Part shown: positions 25,120-33,665 of the stretch, piece after piece
Layout of the letters: every line of letters starts with the position of its first letter
Numbering within the stretch: the stretch's first letter is position 1
Source: Methanolobus sediminis
GTDB taxonomy: Archaea; Halobacteriota; Methanosarcinia; Methanosarcinales; Methanosarcinaceae
Assembly: GCF_031312595.1 (NCBI RefSeq)
Contig: NZ_CP133592.1
Coordinates: 2,294,001 to 2,358,000 of the forward strand
Length of the DNA: 64,000 nucleotides
Reading direction: 5' to 3'
The notes under the pieces: generated by a model
What the model saw: the letters and a program-made list of their open reading frames with translations, nothing else
What the model was told of the DNA's origin: nothing
Database searches by the model: none
Translations under genes and position numbers: made by a program

Positions 25120-25413
25120 ATGCTGGATGATGATCTTGATGATTTGCTTGATGTGCAGCCTTCTGAAAGGGAAAGGGTAAAGGCGGAACATGAACTTGCT
25201 CACAAGGCAGCTTCACATCCTGTAAGGCGTCAGCTTATCAGGGCAATCGGTGCATTCGGAGCCACAAAGAGTGAGCTTCTGGAAAGTACTGAGCTTGATG
25301 AGAAAGTGTTCAAGTATCACACAGAGTTCCTTATTAATGGTGAGTTTCTCAACATAATCGAGGATAAATATTCCCTGACAGGCAGAGGAATTGAACTTCT
25401 TGACTGCATTTGA
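25120..25413 (+). CDS. Small winged-helix regulator
   Basis: The 97-aa product has an acidic head (MLDDDLDDLLDVQPSE), then a winged-helix layout: HKAASHPVRRQLIRAIGAF (helix 1), ATKSELLESTELDEKVFKYH (helix-turn-helix) and FLNIIEDKYSLTGRGIELL (wing and last helix). It is similar in plan to archaeal ArsR-like proteins. It starts 14 bp before the molybdopterin lipoprotein gene and probably shares its transcript, so it may regulate that gene. GAGGAGGAGGAAG precedes its ATG. Confidence 0.65.
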   Translation: MLDDDLDDLLDVQPSERERVKAEHELAHKAASHPVRRQLIRAIGAFGATKSELLESTELDEKVFKYHTEFLINGEFLNIIEDKYSLTGRGIELLDCI

Positions 25414-25427
25414 ACTGAGGTGAGTAT

Positions 25428-26090
25428 ATGGTTCAACTCAGGAAATATCGCGTCCTAATTTACTGCATAGTAGCGTTGATTCTTGTTTCAGCCAGCGGAT
25501 GCACTGAAGACTCAAAGCAGGATGTCAATACTTCCGGTGAAGCTACTGTCTTTGAAGGAAAGCAACTTACTCCAATATCCGAGCAACGCAATAACGGTAT
25601 CAAAGGTACTCAGTATATTGATCAGGAAACATACGAGCTCAGAATTTATGGTCTGGTCGACAAGCCTGTAAACCTGAGCTACAACCAGTTGCTTGCCTAT
25701 CCTTCTGTTTCAAGGTTCGTTCGTCTGGATTGTGTTGAAGGTTGGGGATTTGATGCAAAATGGACCGGTGTCACCCTGAACACGCTGTTCAATGATACTG
25801 GTGTCAACAGCAGTGCAACAACGGTGATATTCTATTGCGCAGATGGATATTCCACATCTCTTGAGCTGGATTATCTTGTGGACAATGACATCATGCTTGC
25901 GTACAAGTTAAATGACATAACCCTGCCAGCTGACAGGGGATTCCCTCTGCAGCTTGTGGCTGAGGATAAGTATGGTTACAAGTGGGCAAAATGGATAACT
26001 GCAATTGAAGTTATCAATGAACCTTACAAGGGATACTGGGAAAGTGTGGGTTTCAACAACAATGCTGATGTTGGAGGGCCTGCATTTTAG
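25428..26090 (+). CDS. Molybdopterin-dependent oxidoreductase lipoprotein (sulfite-oxidase fold)
   Basis: The 220-aa product has an N-terminal helix ending in a lipobox (LVSASGC), so it is probably a membrane-anchored surface lipoprotein. The mature part matches the Oxidored_molyb domain: YELRIYGLVDKPVNLSYNQL, then RLDCVEGW with the cysteine that ligates molybdenum in this fold, then GVTLNTLF, and LPADRGFPLQLVAEDKYGYKWAKW. It resembles YedY/MsrP-like and related small archaeal members. The natural substrate (for example a sulfoxide) is unknown. It lies just upstream of the ccm genes. Confidence 0.8.
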   Translation: MVQLRKYRVLIYCIVALILVSASGCTEDSKQDVNTSGEATVFEGKQLTPISEQRNNGIKGTQYIDQETYELRIYGLVDKPVNLSYNQLLAYPSVSRFVRLDCVEGWGFDAKWTGVTLNTLFNDTGVNSSATTVIFYCADGYSTSLELDYLVDNDIMLAYKLNDITLPADRGFPLQLVAEDKYGYKWAKWITAIEVINEPYKGYWESVGFNNNADVGGPAF

Positions 26091-26201
26091 AGGAAATAAC
26101 TCTGAAAATCAGTGGTGTTTTTTCTTTTTTCCTGAGATTTGTCTTGAAATAAGCACTTCAGGACAAAACGTTAATCTATATAAGCCGTAAATATAGCTCT
26201 A

Positions 26202-26957
26202 ATGGCTCCAATGGACAGTATCATCTCTATCACTGGTCTTTCAAAGAGCTTCGGGCGAAGGAAAGCATTGAACAATATCAACCTTGATATCAAAAAAGGT
26301 GAGTTTGTTGCTGTGTTCGGACCAAACGGAGCCGGAAAAACCACTCTTCTTAAGATAATGTCCACTATTATCAATCCTTCCAGAGGAAGTGTTCTTGTTA
26401 ATGGAATTGATGCCAAAAAGCATCCTGAAAAGATAAGGGGTATGATTGGTGCAATTTCTCATGAAACTTATCTTTACGATGAGTTGACAGCAAGGGAGAA
26501 CCTTGTTTTTTTCGCACGTATGTATGGAATTGAGAACAATAACATTGATGAAAGGGTCGATTCCATGCTAAAAAGTGTAAATCTCCTTCAGCGTTCCGAT
26601 GAGCGTGCCGGTTCATTTTCAAGAGGAATGAAACAAAGGCTTTCAATTGCAAGAGCATTGCTGCACCAGCCTGAGATTTTGTTCATGGATGAGCCATATA
26701 CCGGGCTTGACCAGCATGCGGCTGCTAATTTCGAGCGTGTGCTCATGAGCACCGGAGATTCTGATGTTACAAGGATAATGATAACCCACAACATAGAGCG
26801 TGCTTTTGAACTCTGTGACCGCATGCTCATAATGGATAGGGGAGAAATACGGTTTGATAAACTAAAAACTGAAATTGAAAGCGTGGATGAATTTAAGGAA
26901 CAGTATCTTTCCATAGTGGAAAAGGATACCGATGCAGAGGGAATAAGTAATGTTTAA
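26202..26957 (+). CDS. ccmA: Cytochrome c maturation ABC transporter ATPase
   Basis: The 251-aa product is an ABC ATPase with Walker A GPNGAGKTT, the signature region SFSRGMKQRLSIARA (R in place of the usual S-G-G-Q core) and Walker B EILFMDEP, followed by the H-loop MITHN. Its placement directly before a ccmB gene (18-bp gap) identifies it as CcmA. With CcmB and CcmC it drives release of haem from the CcmE carrier for covalent attachment to cytochromes c. It fits the di-haem peroxidase in this window. No ccmE or ccmF is seen here. Confidence 0.8.
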   Translation: MAPMDSIISITGLSKSFGRRKALNNINLDIKKGEFVAVFGPNGAGKTTLLKIMSTIINPSRGSVLVNGIDAKKHPEKIRGMIGAISHETYLYDELTARENLVFFARMYGIENNNIDERVDSMLKSVNLLQRSDERAGSFSRGMKQRLSIARALLHQPEILFMDEPYTGLDQHAAANFERVLMSTGDSDVTRIMITHNIERAFELCDRMLIMDRGEIRFDKLKTEIESVDEFKEQYLSIVEKDTDAEGISNV

Positions 26958-26975
26958 CCTGCCTGTGGTGAGATT

Positions 26976-27650
26976 ATGAAGAAAAGCCTCTACATTGCAG
27001 CAAAGGATCTCAGGTCGGAGTTCCGTACAAAACAGATGCTCAATTCCATGCTCATCTTCTCGCTTATCGTCATAGTTATCTTTAGCATCTCATTCGGTGA
27101 TGTTCTCAGTCAGACCGAACTTGTAGGAAAGCTTGCTCCCGGTGTTCTATGGGTGGCTTTCACTTTTGCAGGCACCTTAGGACTTTCACGTTCATTCGCA
27201 GGTGAAATGGAGAATGGTTGTCTTGAAGGACTGAAACTCTCACCAATTGACAGGAGCTCGATCTACACCGGAAAAACAATATCAAATGCTGTCCTGATGT
27301 TCATTGTAGAATTGCTAACAATACCACTCTTCATAGTTTTGTTCAACTACAACATCAGTGGCATCCCAGGACTTGCACTTGTAATTTTCCTGGGAACATT
27401 CGGTTTTGTCAGTGTGGGCACCCTGCTTTCAGCACTTTCAGCAAGTACAAGAGCAAGGGAAATCATGCTTCCAGTGCTGTTGCTGCCGTTAATAATTCCT
27501 GTGATAATTCCTGCTGTTATGGCAACAGGAACGATACTCACAGATGGTGGTATTGGTGGTATTTCTTCAGAACTCAGGTTGCTTATTGTGTATGACCTGA
27601 TATTCTTCGTTGTGGGGCAGCTTGTGTTCGAATATACTGTGATGGATTAA
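26976..27650 (+). CDS. ccmB: Cytochrome c maturation membrane protein CcmB
   Basis: The 224-aa product has six hydrophobic helices and the CcmB opening (AAKDLRSEFRTKQMLNSML). Conserved features include FAGTLGLSRSFAGEMENGCLEGL in the first loop and MLPVLLLPLIIPVII in the fifth region. It forms the membrane part of the CcmAB transporter. It follows ccmA by 18 bp and is the last ccm gene before the GNAT insertion. Confidence 0.85.
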   Translation: MKKSLYIAAKDLRSEFRTKQMLNSMLIFSLIVIVIFSISFGDVLSQTELVGKLAPGVLWVAFTFAGTLGLSRSFAGEMENGCLEGLKLSPIDRSSIYTGKTISNAVLMFIVELLTIPLFIVLFNYNISGIPGLALVIFLGTFGFVSVGTLLSALSASTRAREIMLPVLLLPLIIPVIIPAVMATGTILTDGGIGGISSELRLLIVYDLIFFVVGQLVFEYTVMD

Positions 27651-27728
27651 GATATGATGCTATTCGATCATAATAGCTCTGCATAATTGATACTGAATGA
27701 CTTGAAATCGAAAAAATCTCATAGTGAC

Positions 27729-28270
27729 TCACTCCGGCAGACAGATATTTTCAATGTAAGAATAAGGAAGGATTAAGCAATGGATATTCGTTTAACAAGT
27801 GACACAGAGAACATATCATGGGTGGAACTAGCTCGTGTTCTTGAGCTTGCTCCTCTTGGAAAGAAACGTGATCCGGAAAAATTAGAAATAGCTTTTAAAA
27901 ATAGCATGATAAAAGTATTTGCTTTCGATGGCGAAAAGCTTGTTGGAACAGGGCGGGCTTTATCTGATGGAGTATGGCGTACAGCTATTTACGATGTTGC
28001 GATATTGCCTGAATATCAAAACAAAGGAATAGGGGGTAAAATAGTAGAATACCTTGTTCAAAATTCCGGTGTTGATGTTATCATGCTTTATGCAAATCCT
28101 GGCAAAGAACCTTTTTACAAAAAATTCGGATTCCGAAAAATGAAAACAGCCATGGCAATTATGGCAAATACTGATGAATGTATCGAAAAAGGGTTCATCG
28201 AATAGTAATTAATGAGTTGCTCTTATTAGAAATGAGTCAAAAACTCATAACGAATCACTCCGGCAGTCAG
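27729..28270. repeat. Imperfect direct repeats flanking the GNAT gene
   Basis: TCACTCCGGCAG(A/T)CAG occurs at 27729-27744 and at 28255-28270, with similar bases to the left of each (AAAA, CTCATA). The two copies bracket the GNAT gene. They may mark an insertion between ccmB and the downstream genes or be duplicated regulatory sites. Confidence 0.5.
27780..28205 (+). CDS. GNAT-family N-acetyltransferase
   Basis: The 141-aa product has the GNAT core. The acetyl-CoA loop is seen as PEYQNKGIGGKIVEYLV (Q/R-x-x-G-x-G/A), preceded by the strand AIYDVAILP and followed by DVIMLYANPGKEPFYKKFGF. It transfers an acetyl group to an unknown amine, perhaps a small molecule. It interrupts the ccmAB...ccmC order and is flanked by 16-bp near-identical direct repeats, so it may be a later insertion. 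Confidence 0.8.
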   Translation: MDIRLTSDTENISWVELARVLELAPLGKKRDPEKLEIAFKNSMIKVFAFDGEKLVGTGRALSDGVWRTAIYDVAILPEYQNKGIGGKIVEYLVQNSGVDVIMLYANPGKEPFYKKFGFRKMKTAMAIMANTDECIEKGFIE

Positions 28271-28403
28271 TCACATGCGCCGGTTTATACACAGTCCTAA
28301 CTGCTATAAGCGATTGCCGGGCAGTTCAAACGTTACGGATATAAATTAATGGATATAATATCTCCTTTTAATAATAAGCTATAATTCAGGGAGGAGTGTG
28401 TTT

Positions 28404-28592
28404 ATGGCTGAAAGCAATTGTGCAAACTGCAAATTGAGACTAAAATATGATGAAAAGCCGAAGTCATTTGTCGGACGATTCTGGCGCTGGCACATCAATT
28501 TTTGTCCCGGCTGGAAAAAGTATTTTACTTCACTTCCACCAGAGGAAAAGTCAGAAGTTGCTGCTAAATATGATTTTAATAAGTACCAGTAG
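28404..28592 (+). CDS. Small Cys-containing basic protein
   Basis: The 62-aa product (ATG 28404 with GGAGGAG 8 bp upstream) holds CANCKLRLKYDE near the N-terminus and a Trp-rich middle (GRFWRWHINFCPGWKKYF). The CxxC with a third cysteine could bind a metal or be redox-active. It recalls short conserved methanogen proteins but I cannot name a family. It is 21 bp upstream of the next gene and probably co-transcribed. Confidence 0.55.
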   Translation: MAESNCANCKLRLKYDEKPKSFVGRFWRWHINFCPGWKKYFTSLPPEEKSEVAAKYDFNKYQ

Positions 28593-28613
28593 ATGAATTA
28601 CATTGGGTGAAAA

Positions 28614-28958
28614 ATGCAAAACGATCTGATATATTCCGATAAACTCGTAGACGTAGACGATAAAGGCATTTGTCTTAAGAAATACTATTTTCCATTAGGA
28701 CAGGCAAAGTTTGTGAAGTTTCAGGACATACTCAGGATGGAGAAAAGGCAATCAACTTTAACTACCGGGAAATGGAGAATTTGGGGCTCCGGAAATCTAA
28801 TGACCTGGTTCCCTCTGGACTGGGGCAGGCCAAAGAGAGATCTTATATTCTTTATTCAGATGGCAACTCAAAGTACCCGAATTGGTTTTAGTGTAGAAGA
28901 TACTGAGGCTTTTATCAAAGCTGTTGAGTCAAAGGGCATAAGGATTGAAAGTTCATAA
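28614..28958 (+). CDS. Small beta-rich (PH-like) hypothetical protein
   Basis: The 114-aa product is beta-rich with a C-terminal helix (DTEAFIKAVESKGI), the general layout of bacterial PH-like domains. The segment LRMEKRQSTLTTGKWRIWGS precedes a conserved-looking TWFPLDWGRPKRDL. It is not CcmE: no haem-binding H-x-x-x-Y is present. It is probably co-transcribed with the small Cys protein upstream and lies just before ccmC. Confidence 0.5.
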   Translation: MQNDLIYSDKLVDVDDKGICLKKYYFPLGQAKFVKFQDILRMEKRQSTLTTGKWRIWGSGNLMTWFPLDWGRPKRDLIFFIQMATQSTRIGFSVEDTEAFIKAVESKGIRIESS

Positions 28959-29053
28959 CAAGTTATTCCGGGAATCTTCAATAATTACGTTCCTCATGTT
29001 TGATGTATGAAAAGCATTTAAACAAGGAGTTTTAATTAGGCAGAAGAACAATC

Positions 29054-29755
29054 ATGCTCATTGACAGGAAAAAAGAAAGGATACTTGCAATCATCACGGC
29101 TCCTGTTATGCTAATTGCCATCTGGATGATATTTTTCTATGTGCCCCAGATGAAAGGCAATGCCGGTGAGATACTTGACAGCAGTTTTAAGATATTTTAT
29201 TTCCACCTGCCAATAGCCATGGTATCATATCTTGCGTTCACAGTTGTTTTCTTAGCCAGTATAATGCACCTGAAAGGAAACAGCAGTAAATGGGACATCG
29301 TTGCTCATTCTGCCGCAGAGGTAGGCGTGGTATTTGCATTCCTTGTGCTTGTCACAGGTTCCATCTGGGCAAAAGCAACATGGGGCTGGTACTGGATATG
29401 GGAGCCGAGGCTCACAACCTCACTTGCACTGTTCCTTGTTTATCTTGCCTACCTGATGCTTCGTCAGGCACTTGAGGAACCTGAAAAAAGAGCTCGTCTT
29501 GCGGCTGTATTCGGAATTGTAGGTTTCATCTCTGTTCCGCTTAGTTTCCTGTCAATCAGACTGTGGCGTTCAGCTCATCCACTGATGTTCGGCAGTTCTT
29601 CATATGGAAGCAGTGGCGGTGGACTTGAAGGAACTTCACTTCAGTTGACACTTGCCGTTAATATGCTTGCATTTGCGTTGTTATTTGCTTCAATGCTTGT
29701 TTATAGGATCAACAATGAAGCATTGAAGGAAGAGCTTGAAGAAATGAAGTACTAG
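29054..29755 (+). CDS. ccmC: Cytochrome c maturation protein CcmC
   Basis: The 233-aa product has six hydrophobic helices and the haem-handling WWD-like signature of CcmC/CcsA proteins (WGWYWIWEPRLT, about residues 112-123). Conserved histidines lie on either side (FHLPIAM and SAHPLMF). It loads haem onto CcmE in the outer face of the membrane. It is separated from ccmAB by about 1.4 kb that contains a GNAT gene and two small genes. Confidence 0.85.
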   Translation: MLIDRKKERILAIITAPVMLIAIWMIFFYVPQMKGNAGEILDSSFKIFYFHLPIAMVSYLAFTVVFLASIMHLKGNSSKWDIVAHSAAEVGVVFAFLVLVTGSIWAKATWGWYWIWEPRLTTSLALFLVYLAYLMLRQALEEPEKRARLAAVFGIVGFISVPLSFLSIRLWRSAHPLMFGSSSYGSSGGGLEGTSLQLTLAVNMLAFALLFASMLVYRINNEALKEELEEMKY

Positions 29756-29770
29756 CATTTCTGATTTAAG

Positions 29771-30109
29771 GGCTCTGTAGAAATCCTGTTAATGTGAGTG
29801 ATACAGTCTTTGCTTTTTTATTTCCACAAAAACAATTGGCATTCTAAAAATAAAGTAACCATCCGCCAAAAGCGGCACACTCCTTTTCTGCTTAATTGAT
29901 ATTTATCTGAAGATCATTGTATTTGTATAGAATATTACAGAAGTTCTGGCGAAGAAAGGATTCCAAATTATTGTGCAGATTATTCTATTTTGTTTTGTGG
30001 GAAAACACCGGCTTCGCCGGACCCTTCGGTTTAAATCCAGTTATTCATGTATGCGAGAAATCGATTTGCTGTTTGCCTTTAATTTTAATGGCAAGATTTC
30101 TACAGAGCC
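29771..30109. mobile_element. 339-bp MITE-like element with 15-bp terminal inverted repeats
   Basis: The ends GGCTCTGTAGAAATC (29771-29785) and GATTTCTACAGAGCC (30095-30109) are perfect inverted repeats. They are flanked by an 8-bp target duplication GATTTAAG (29763-29770 and 30110-30117). Inside is no intact transposase, only a 70-codon open frame without known motif, and a small perfect hairpin (CCGGC/GCCGG near 30,008-30,020). This is a non-autonomous derivative of an insertion sequence whose transposase lies elsewhere. Related ends occur at 50,023 and 57,451. Confidence 0.85.
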
Positions 30110-30152
30110 GATTTAAGAAAAGCATATAAGTTCCTGCTATCAATACTCTTGC

Positions 30153-31253
30153 ATGTTGTTCGAACCTATTATGCTGGGGAATATGGAAGTACCCAATCGT
30201 TTTGCACGTTCTGCCACACATGAGTGGATGGCAGAGCCTGATGGCACGCCAACCGACAGGATTGGTGACATGTATGAAGAGCTTGCACGTGGAGAAGTCG
30301 GGCTCATAATCACCGGATATACATACGTGAATCCCAACGGGAAGAGTGACAATCTCCAGCAGGGAATCTATGATGATAAGTTCATAGGACCTTACAGGAA
30401 GATTATCTCAAGAGTACATGAACACGGAAGCAAGATCGTTATCCAGATAGTTCACGGTGGCAGACAGACCATGATGAGTGCAGAGTATCCGATAGTTCTC
30501 GCACCATCTGCTGTGACCAATAAAAGGAATGGCATGACTCCTGAGGAAATGACAGAGGAAGAAGTGCTTCAGACAATCGAGGACTTCGCCAACGCTGCAA
30601 GAAGGGCAAAGGAAGCCGGTTTTGACGGAGTTCAGTTACATGCAGCACATGGTTTCCTGCTCAGCAATTTTATTTCCCCATACACAAACAGGCGAAAGGA
30701 CAGGTGGGGAGGTTCCACTGAGAAAAGGACGCAGATCATCCTTGACATAATCAACAGGATACACGAGATGATAGGTGATGAGTTCCCGATACTTGTCAAG
30801 CTCAATGCAACCGATGGTTTCCCCGAAGGCACAAAGAATGTTCTTGATGCACCGGAATGCGTTGAGATAGCAAAGATCCTTGCTTCAAACGGTGTCTGTG
30901 CAATAGAGGTCAGTGGTGGAATTGTTGAAGCAGGGCAGCAGATGTTCAGAACAAAGATCAATAATGCTGATGCAGAAGCATATTACAGGGATTATTCTAA
31001 AATGATAAAGGAAGCAGTGGATGTTCCTGTTATGGTTGTAGGCGGAATACGCTCAAAGGCTGTAATGGAACAGATGCTTGATGGAGAATATGCCGATATG
31101 GTATCTCTTTGCAGACCTCTCATTTGTGAACCTGATCTGGTGGCAAAGATTAAAAATGGAGAGACAGAGGTCGCAAAATGTGTATCATGCAACCTGTGTT
31201 CCGATGAAAGCGGTATAAAGTGCAATTACAATTTTGACCGCGAACAGTCATAA
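30153..31253 (+). CDS. NADH:flavin oxidoreductase, old yellow enzyme family
   Basis: The 366-aa product is a FMN-binding TIM barrel. Visible features are NRFARSATHEW at the start, QIVHGGRQ (flavin region), GFDGVQLHAAHGFLLSNFISPYTNRR with the conserved HxxH substrate pair, GGIRSKAVMEQM near the phosphate-binding loop and a C-terminal CVSCNLC segment. It reduces alkenes, enones or similar substrates with NAD(P)H. The CxxC near the end is the first part of an iron-sulphur motif found in larger relatives; the second domain is absent. The gene overlaps the convergent HAD gene by 28 bp. Confidence 0.8.
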   Translation: MLFEPIMLGNMEVPNRFARSATHEWMAEPDGTPTDRIGDMYEELARGEVGLIITGYTYVNPNGKSDNLQQGIYDDKFIGPYRKIISRVHEHGSKIVIQIVHGGRQTMMSAEYPIVLAPSAVTNKRNGMTPEEMTEEEVLQTIEDFANAARRAKEAGFDGVQLHAAHGFLLSNFISPYTNRRKDRWGGSTEKRTQIILDIINRIHEMIGDEFPILVKLNATDGFPEGTKNVLDAPECVEIAKILASNGVCAIEVSGGIVEAGQQMFRTKINNADAEAYYRDYSKMIKEAVDVPVMVVGGIRSKAVMEQMLDGEYADMVSLCRPLICEPDLVAKIKNGETEVAKCVSCNLCSDESGIKCNYNFDREQS

Positions 31254-31897
31254 GAGGGTTCCAGTTCATTCAGGAATTCTACAAGGCGGGTGTGGTTCTC
31301 AATAACCATATCTGCCTGATGGAATTTTTCAGCATCAAGATATGTAGGTACTGCCAGACAACACAAGCCTGCTTTTTTGGCAGACTCAACTCCCATAGGA
31401 GCATTCTCTATCACAATGGCTTCAGCACCGGAGATGCCAAGCATTTCAATAGCTTTAAGATATGGGTCAGGCTCCGGTTTCCCATGTTCTACATCATCTG
31501 CGGTGACCATTACACTGAATATTCCGGGATATTGTGAATTGATAATATCATGAACTATCGGCCTGTCAGAACCTGAGACTACTGCAAGGTCGAACCTGCC
31601 TTTAAGGTCAAGTAGACATCCCTGCATCCCATCGAATACTCTAATCTCTGCTATCCTGTTAAATTCTGCAATATATCTCTCAACGATATCCGATATGTCA
31701 AATATGGATGCATCTCCTGCTCCTTTCTTAAGCAGGAATTCCACAATGTCCACAGTCCTCTCACCTTCTCTCTCGAAGATGTCCTGTTTATCCATCTCAA
31801 CTCCTATCTCATCGAATATGTGCTGGACAGCTTCTGCATGATATGACATCGAATCAACCAGCACGCCATCCATATCGAATATTACAGCTTTTAGCAA
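31226..31897 (-). CDS. HAD-superfamily hydrolase (beta-phosphoglucomutase-like)
   Basis: The 223-aa product has the four HAD motifs: FDMDGVLVDS at the N-terminus (nucleophile D8 by position), VVSGSDRP (motif II), K in the GKPEPDPYLKA region (motif III) and VIENAPMGVESAKKAG (motif IV). It is a phosphatase or phosphoglucomutase-type enzyme with a helical cap (about 15-75). The substrate is unknown. It is convergent with and overlaps the old yellow enzyme gene by 28 bp and lies just downstream of the BASS transporter gene. Confidence 0.8.
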   Translation of the reverse strand: MLKAVIFDMDGVLVDSMSYHAEAVQHIFDEIGVEMDKQDIFEREGERTVDIVEFLLKKGAGDASIFDISDIVERYIAEFNRIAEIRVFDGMQGCLLDLKGRFDLAVVSGSDRPIVHDIINSQYPGIFSVMVTADDVEHGKPEPDPYLKAIEMLGISGAEAIVIENAPMGVESAKKAGLCCLAVPTYLDAEKFHQADMVIENHTRLVEFLNELEPSYDCSRSKL

Positions 31898-31933
31898 ATC
31901 ATCACCATTGTGGAGGATGCATCAGTTTGCATT

Positions 31934-32866
31934 CTATAAACCTGTTTTGTCATTGTCAGATGACCAGTATGCAGCAAGAGCAGAACCCATAATATTATGC
32001 CATATACTAAACAAAGCACCCGGCAGAGCCGCAAGTGCAGAGAAATACTTCACAGCAAGTGCAACGCTCAATCCGGAATTCTGCATTCCAACCTCGATTG
32101 CGATTGTCCTTGCATCCTTCTCGTCAAGTCCCAGTGTCTTTGAAAGCAGGTATCCACTGGCAAGCCCGAATCCATTGTGAAGGATTACTGCAACTATCAC
32201 CAGTTTTCCGGCAACGAGGATACTTTCTTTGTTCAGGGCGATTATTATGGCAATGATGAAAACGATTGTAGCAACTGATAATGCAGGAAAAGCATGCCTG
32301 AAGCGTTCGATGTGTTTGTCAAAGAACGTGTTCAGGATAATTCCCAGTGCCACGGGCACGAGTACTATTTTTACGATGCTCAGCATCATGCTTCCAACTT
32401 CTACGGGCACTGCCTGTCCTATGTAAAGCCAGGTGAGTGCAGGCGTCAGGATGAAAGCAAGCAGTGTTGATACCAATGTGAGTGTGATGGACAGTGCTAC
32501 ATCTCCTTTTGCGAGATAACAGATCACGTTTGATGCAGTTCCACCGGGGCATGCTCCGAGAAGCACCATTCCTGCCATGATCTCAAGGGGCAGGTTCAGT
32601 GCGTAAGACAGGATGAATGCGATAAGTGGCATCAGGATATACTGCAGTGAGGTTCCGATAACAATGACCTTTGGTCTTTTGAGCACCAGCAGGAAATCAT
32701 TTGCAGAAAGGGTGATACCCATACCGAACATCACAACACCCAGAAGCGGGGTTATTGCATTCTTATATGATGAGAAGAGGGAAGGATAAACAAAGGCTAC
32801 AACTGAGAGCAGAATGGCCCATACAGGGAAGAGGGAGGTGAATTTATTTATCATCGTATTGTTCAT
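31934..32866 (-). CDS. Bile-acid:sodium symporter (BASS) family transporter
   Basis: The 310-aa product has nine to ten hydrophobic helices and family features such as LLGVVMFGMGITLS, LLGACPGGTASNVICYLAKGD and EVGMQNSGLSVALAVKYF, which contain the crossing-helix and sodium-site residues. BASS proteins carry organic anions (for example pyruvate or pantoate) with sodium. It lies 36 bp upstream of the HAD gene on the same strand, so the two may form an operon. The substrate is unknown. The start is the ATG at 32866. Confidence 0.8.
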   Translation of the reverse strand: MNNTMINKFTSLFPVWAILLSVVAFVYPSLFSSYKNAITPLLGVVMFGMGITLSANDFLLVLKRPKVIVIGTSLQYILMPLIAFILSYALNLPLEIMAGMVLLGACPGGTASNVICYLAKGDVALSITLTLVSTLLAFILTPALTWLYIGQAVPVEVGSMMLSIVKIVLVPVALGIILNTFFDKHIERFRHAFPALSVATIVFIIAIIIALNKESILVAGKLVIVAVILHNGFGLASGYLLSKTLGLDEKDARTIAIEVGMQNSGLSVALAVKYFSALAALPGALFSIWHNIMGSALAAYWSSDNDKTGL

Positions 32867-32948
32867 GAGAACCGCATCTCTGAGTAAAACTTTCTAATAT
32901 AGTCTGGAACTGATAATATAAATAGTACGTTTCCTTATTAATTGAACC

Positions 32949-33608
32949 ATGAGACTGGACGCATATCTTGTTGAAACAGGATTCTTTAAGTCACGAGGAC
33001 GGGCCAAGACTGCCATACTTAACGGAAGTGTCAGGGTTGATGACATCGTTGTCAAAAAGCCCTCAAAAGATATCAGCGCGGATTCTGTGGTCGATGTGGA
33101 TGAAGGACTTGATATGCCAAGAGGTTACTTCAAGCTCAAAAGAATACAGGATGCAACAGGTTTGATATCTCCCGGAGACCATGTGCTTGATCTGGGTTCC
33201 AGTGCGGGAGGATTTCTGATGATGGCATCTGAGATCGCTTCATCTGTAAAAGGTGTGGAATTCAGCAGGGATTTTGATACTGAACTTGGCAAAGTTGTCA
33301 GTGAAAAGGAAAATGTCTCCGTGATGTTCGGTGATGTGTTCCGGATTCCTCTGAATGAGATGTCACCGGAGCCGGTGGATGTGATCCTCAGCGATATGAC
33401 GCTTGAACCAATGGATTCACTGGCAGCCCTTGAAAGAGTGTTACCGCTGCTAAGGGACAATGGTAAATTGCTTCAGGTCATCAAAATGGGAAAAGAGAAG
33501 AACAGTAAACCTATAATTGCGAAAGTTGAATCATTGGGTGTAAAAATACTTGATGTACTGGATTCGGACAGGCAGGAGATCTACATAATTGCGCAGAAAA
33601 CCGCTTAA
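32949..33608 (+). CDS. TlyA-like S4/FtsJ-domain RNA methyltransferase
   Basis: The 219-aa product has an S4 RNA-binding domain (residues 1-55, LDAYLVETGFFKSRGRAKTAIL followed in pattern by GSVRVDDIVVKKPS) and a Rossmann methyltransferase domain with motif I VLDLGSSAGGF (about 77-87) and a later DVILSDMTLEPM. TlyA proteins 2'-O-methylate rRNA cytidines; archaeal members with S4 plus FtsJ-like domains are presumed rRNA or tRNA modifiers. It is divergent from the BASS gene. A TATA-like run precedes it near 32,918. Confidence 0.75.
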   Translation: MRLDAYLVETGFFKSRGRAKTAILNGSVRVDDIVVKKPSKDISADSVVDVDEGLDMPRGYFKLKRIQDATGLISPGDHVLDLGSSAGGFLMMASEIASSVKGVEFSRDFDTELGKVVSEKENVSVMFGDVFRIPLNEMSPEPVDVILSDMTLEPMDSLAALERVLPLLRDNGKLLQVIKMGKEKNSKPIIAKVESLGVKILDVLDSDRQEIYIIAQKTA

Positions 33609-33665
33609 TGCGCAAGTGGGCATGATGTCCGGGAAATACAATCACAAGAAATATGCGGGATAAGC

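Noticed and set aside
28614-28958. Missing ccmE between ccmB and ccmC
   Set aside because: The product lacks the CcmE haem-binding His/Tyr motif and a membrane anchor; it looks PH-like instead.
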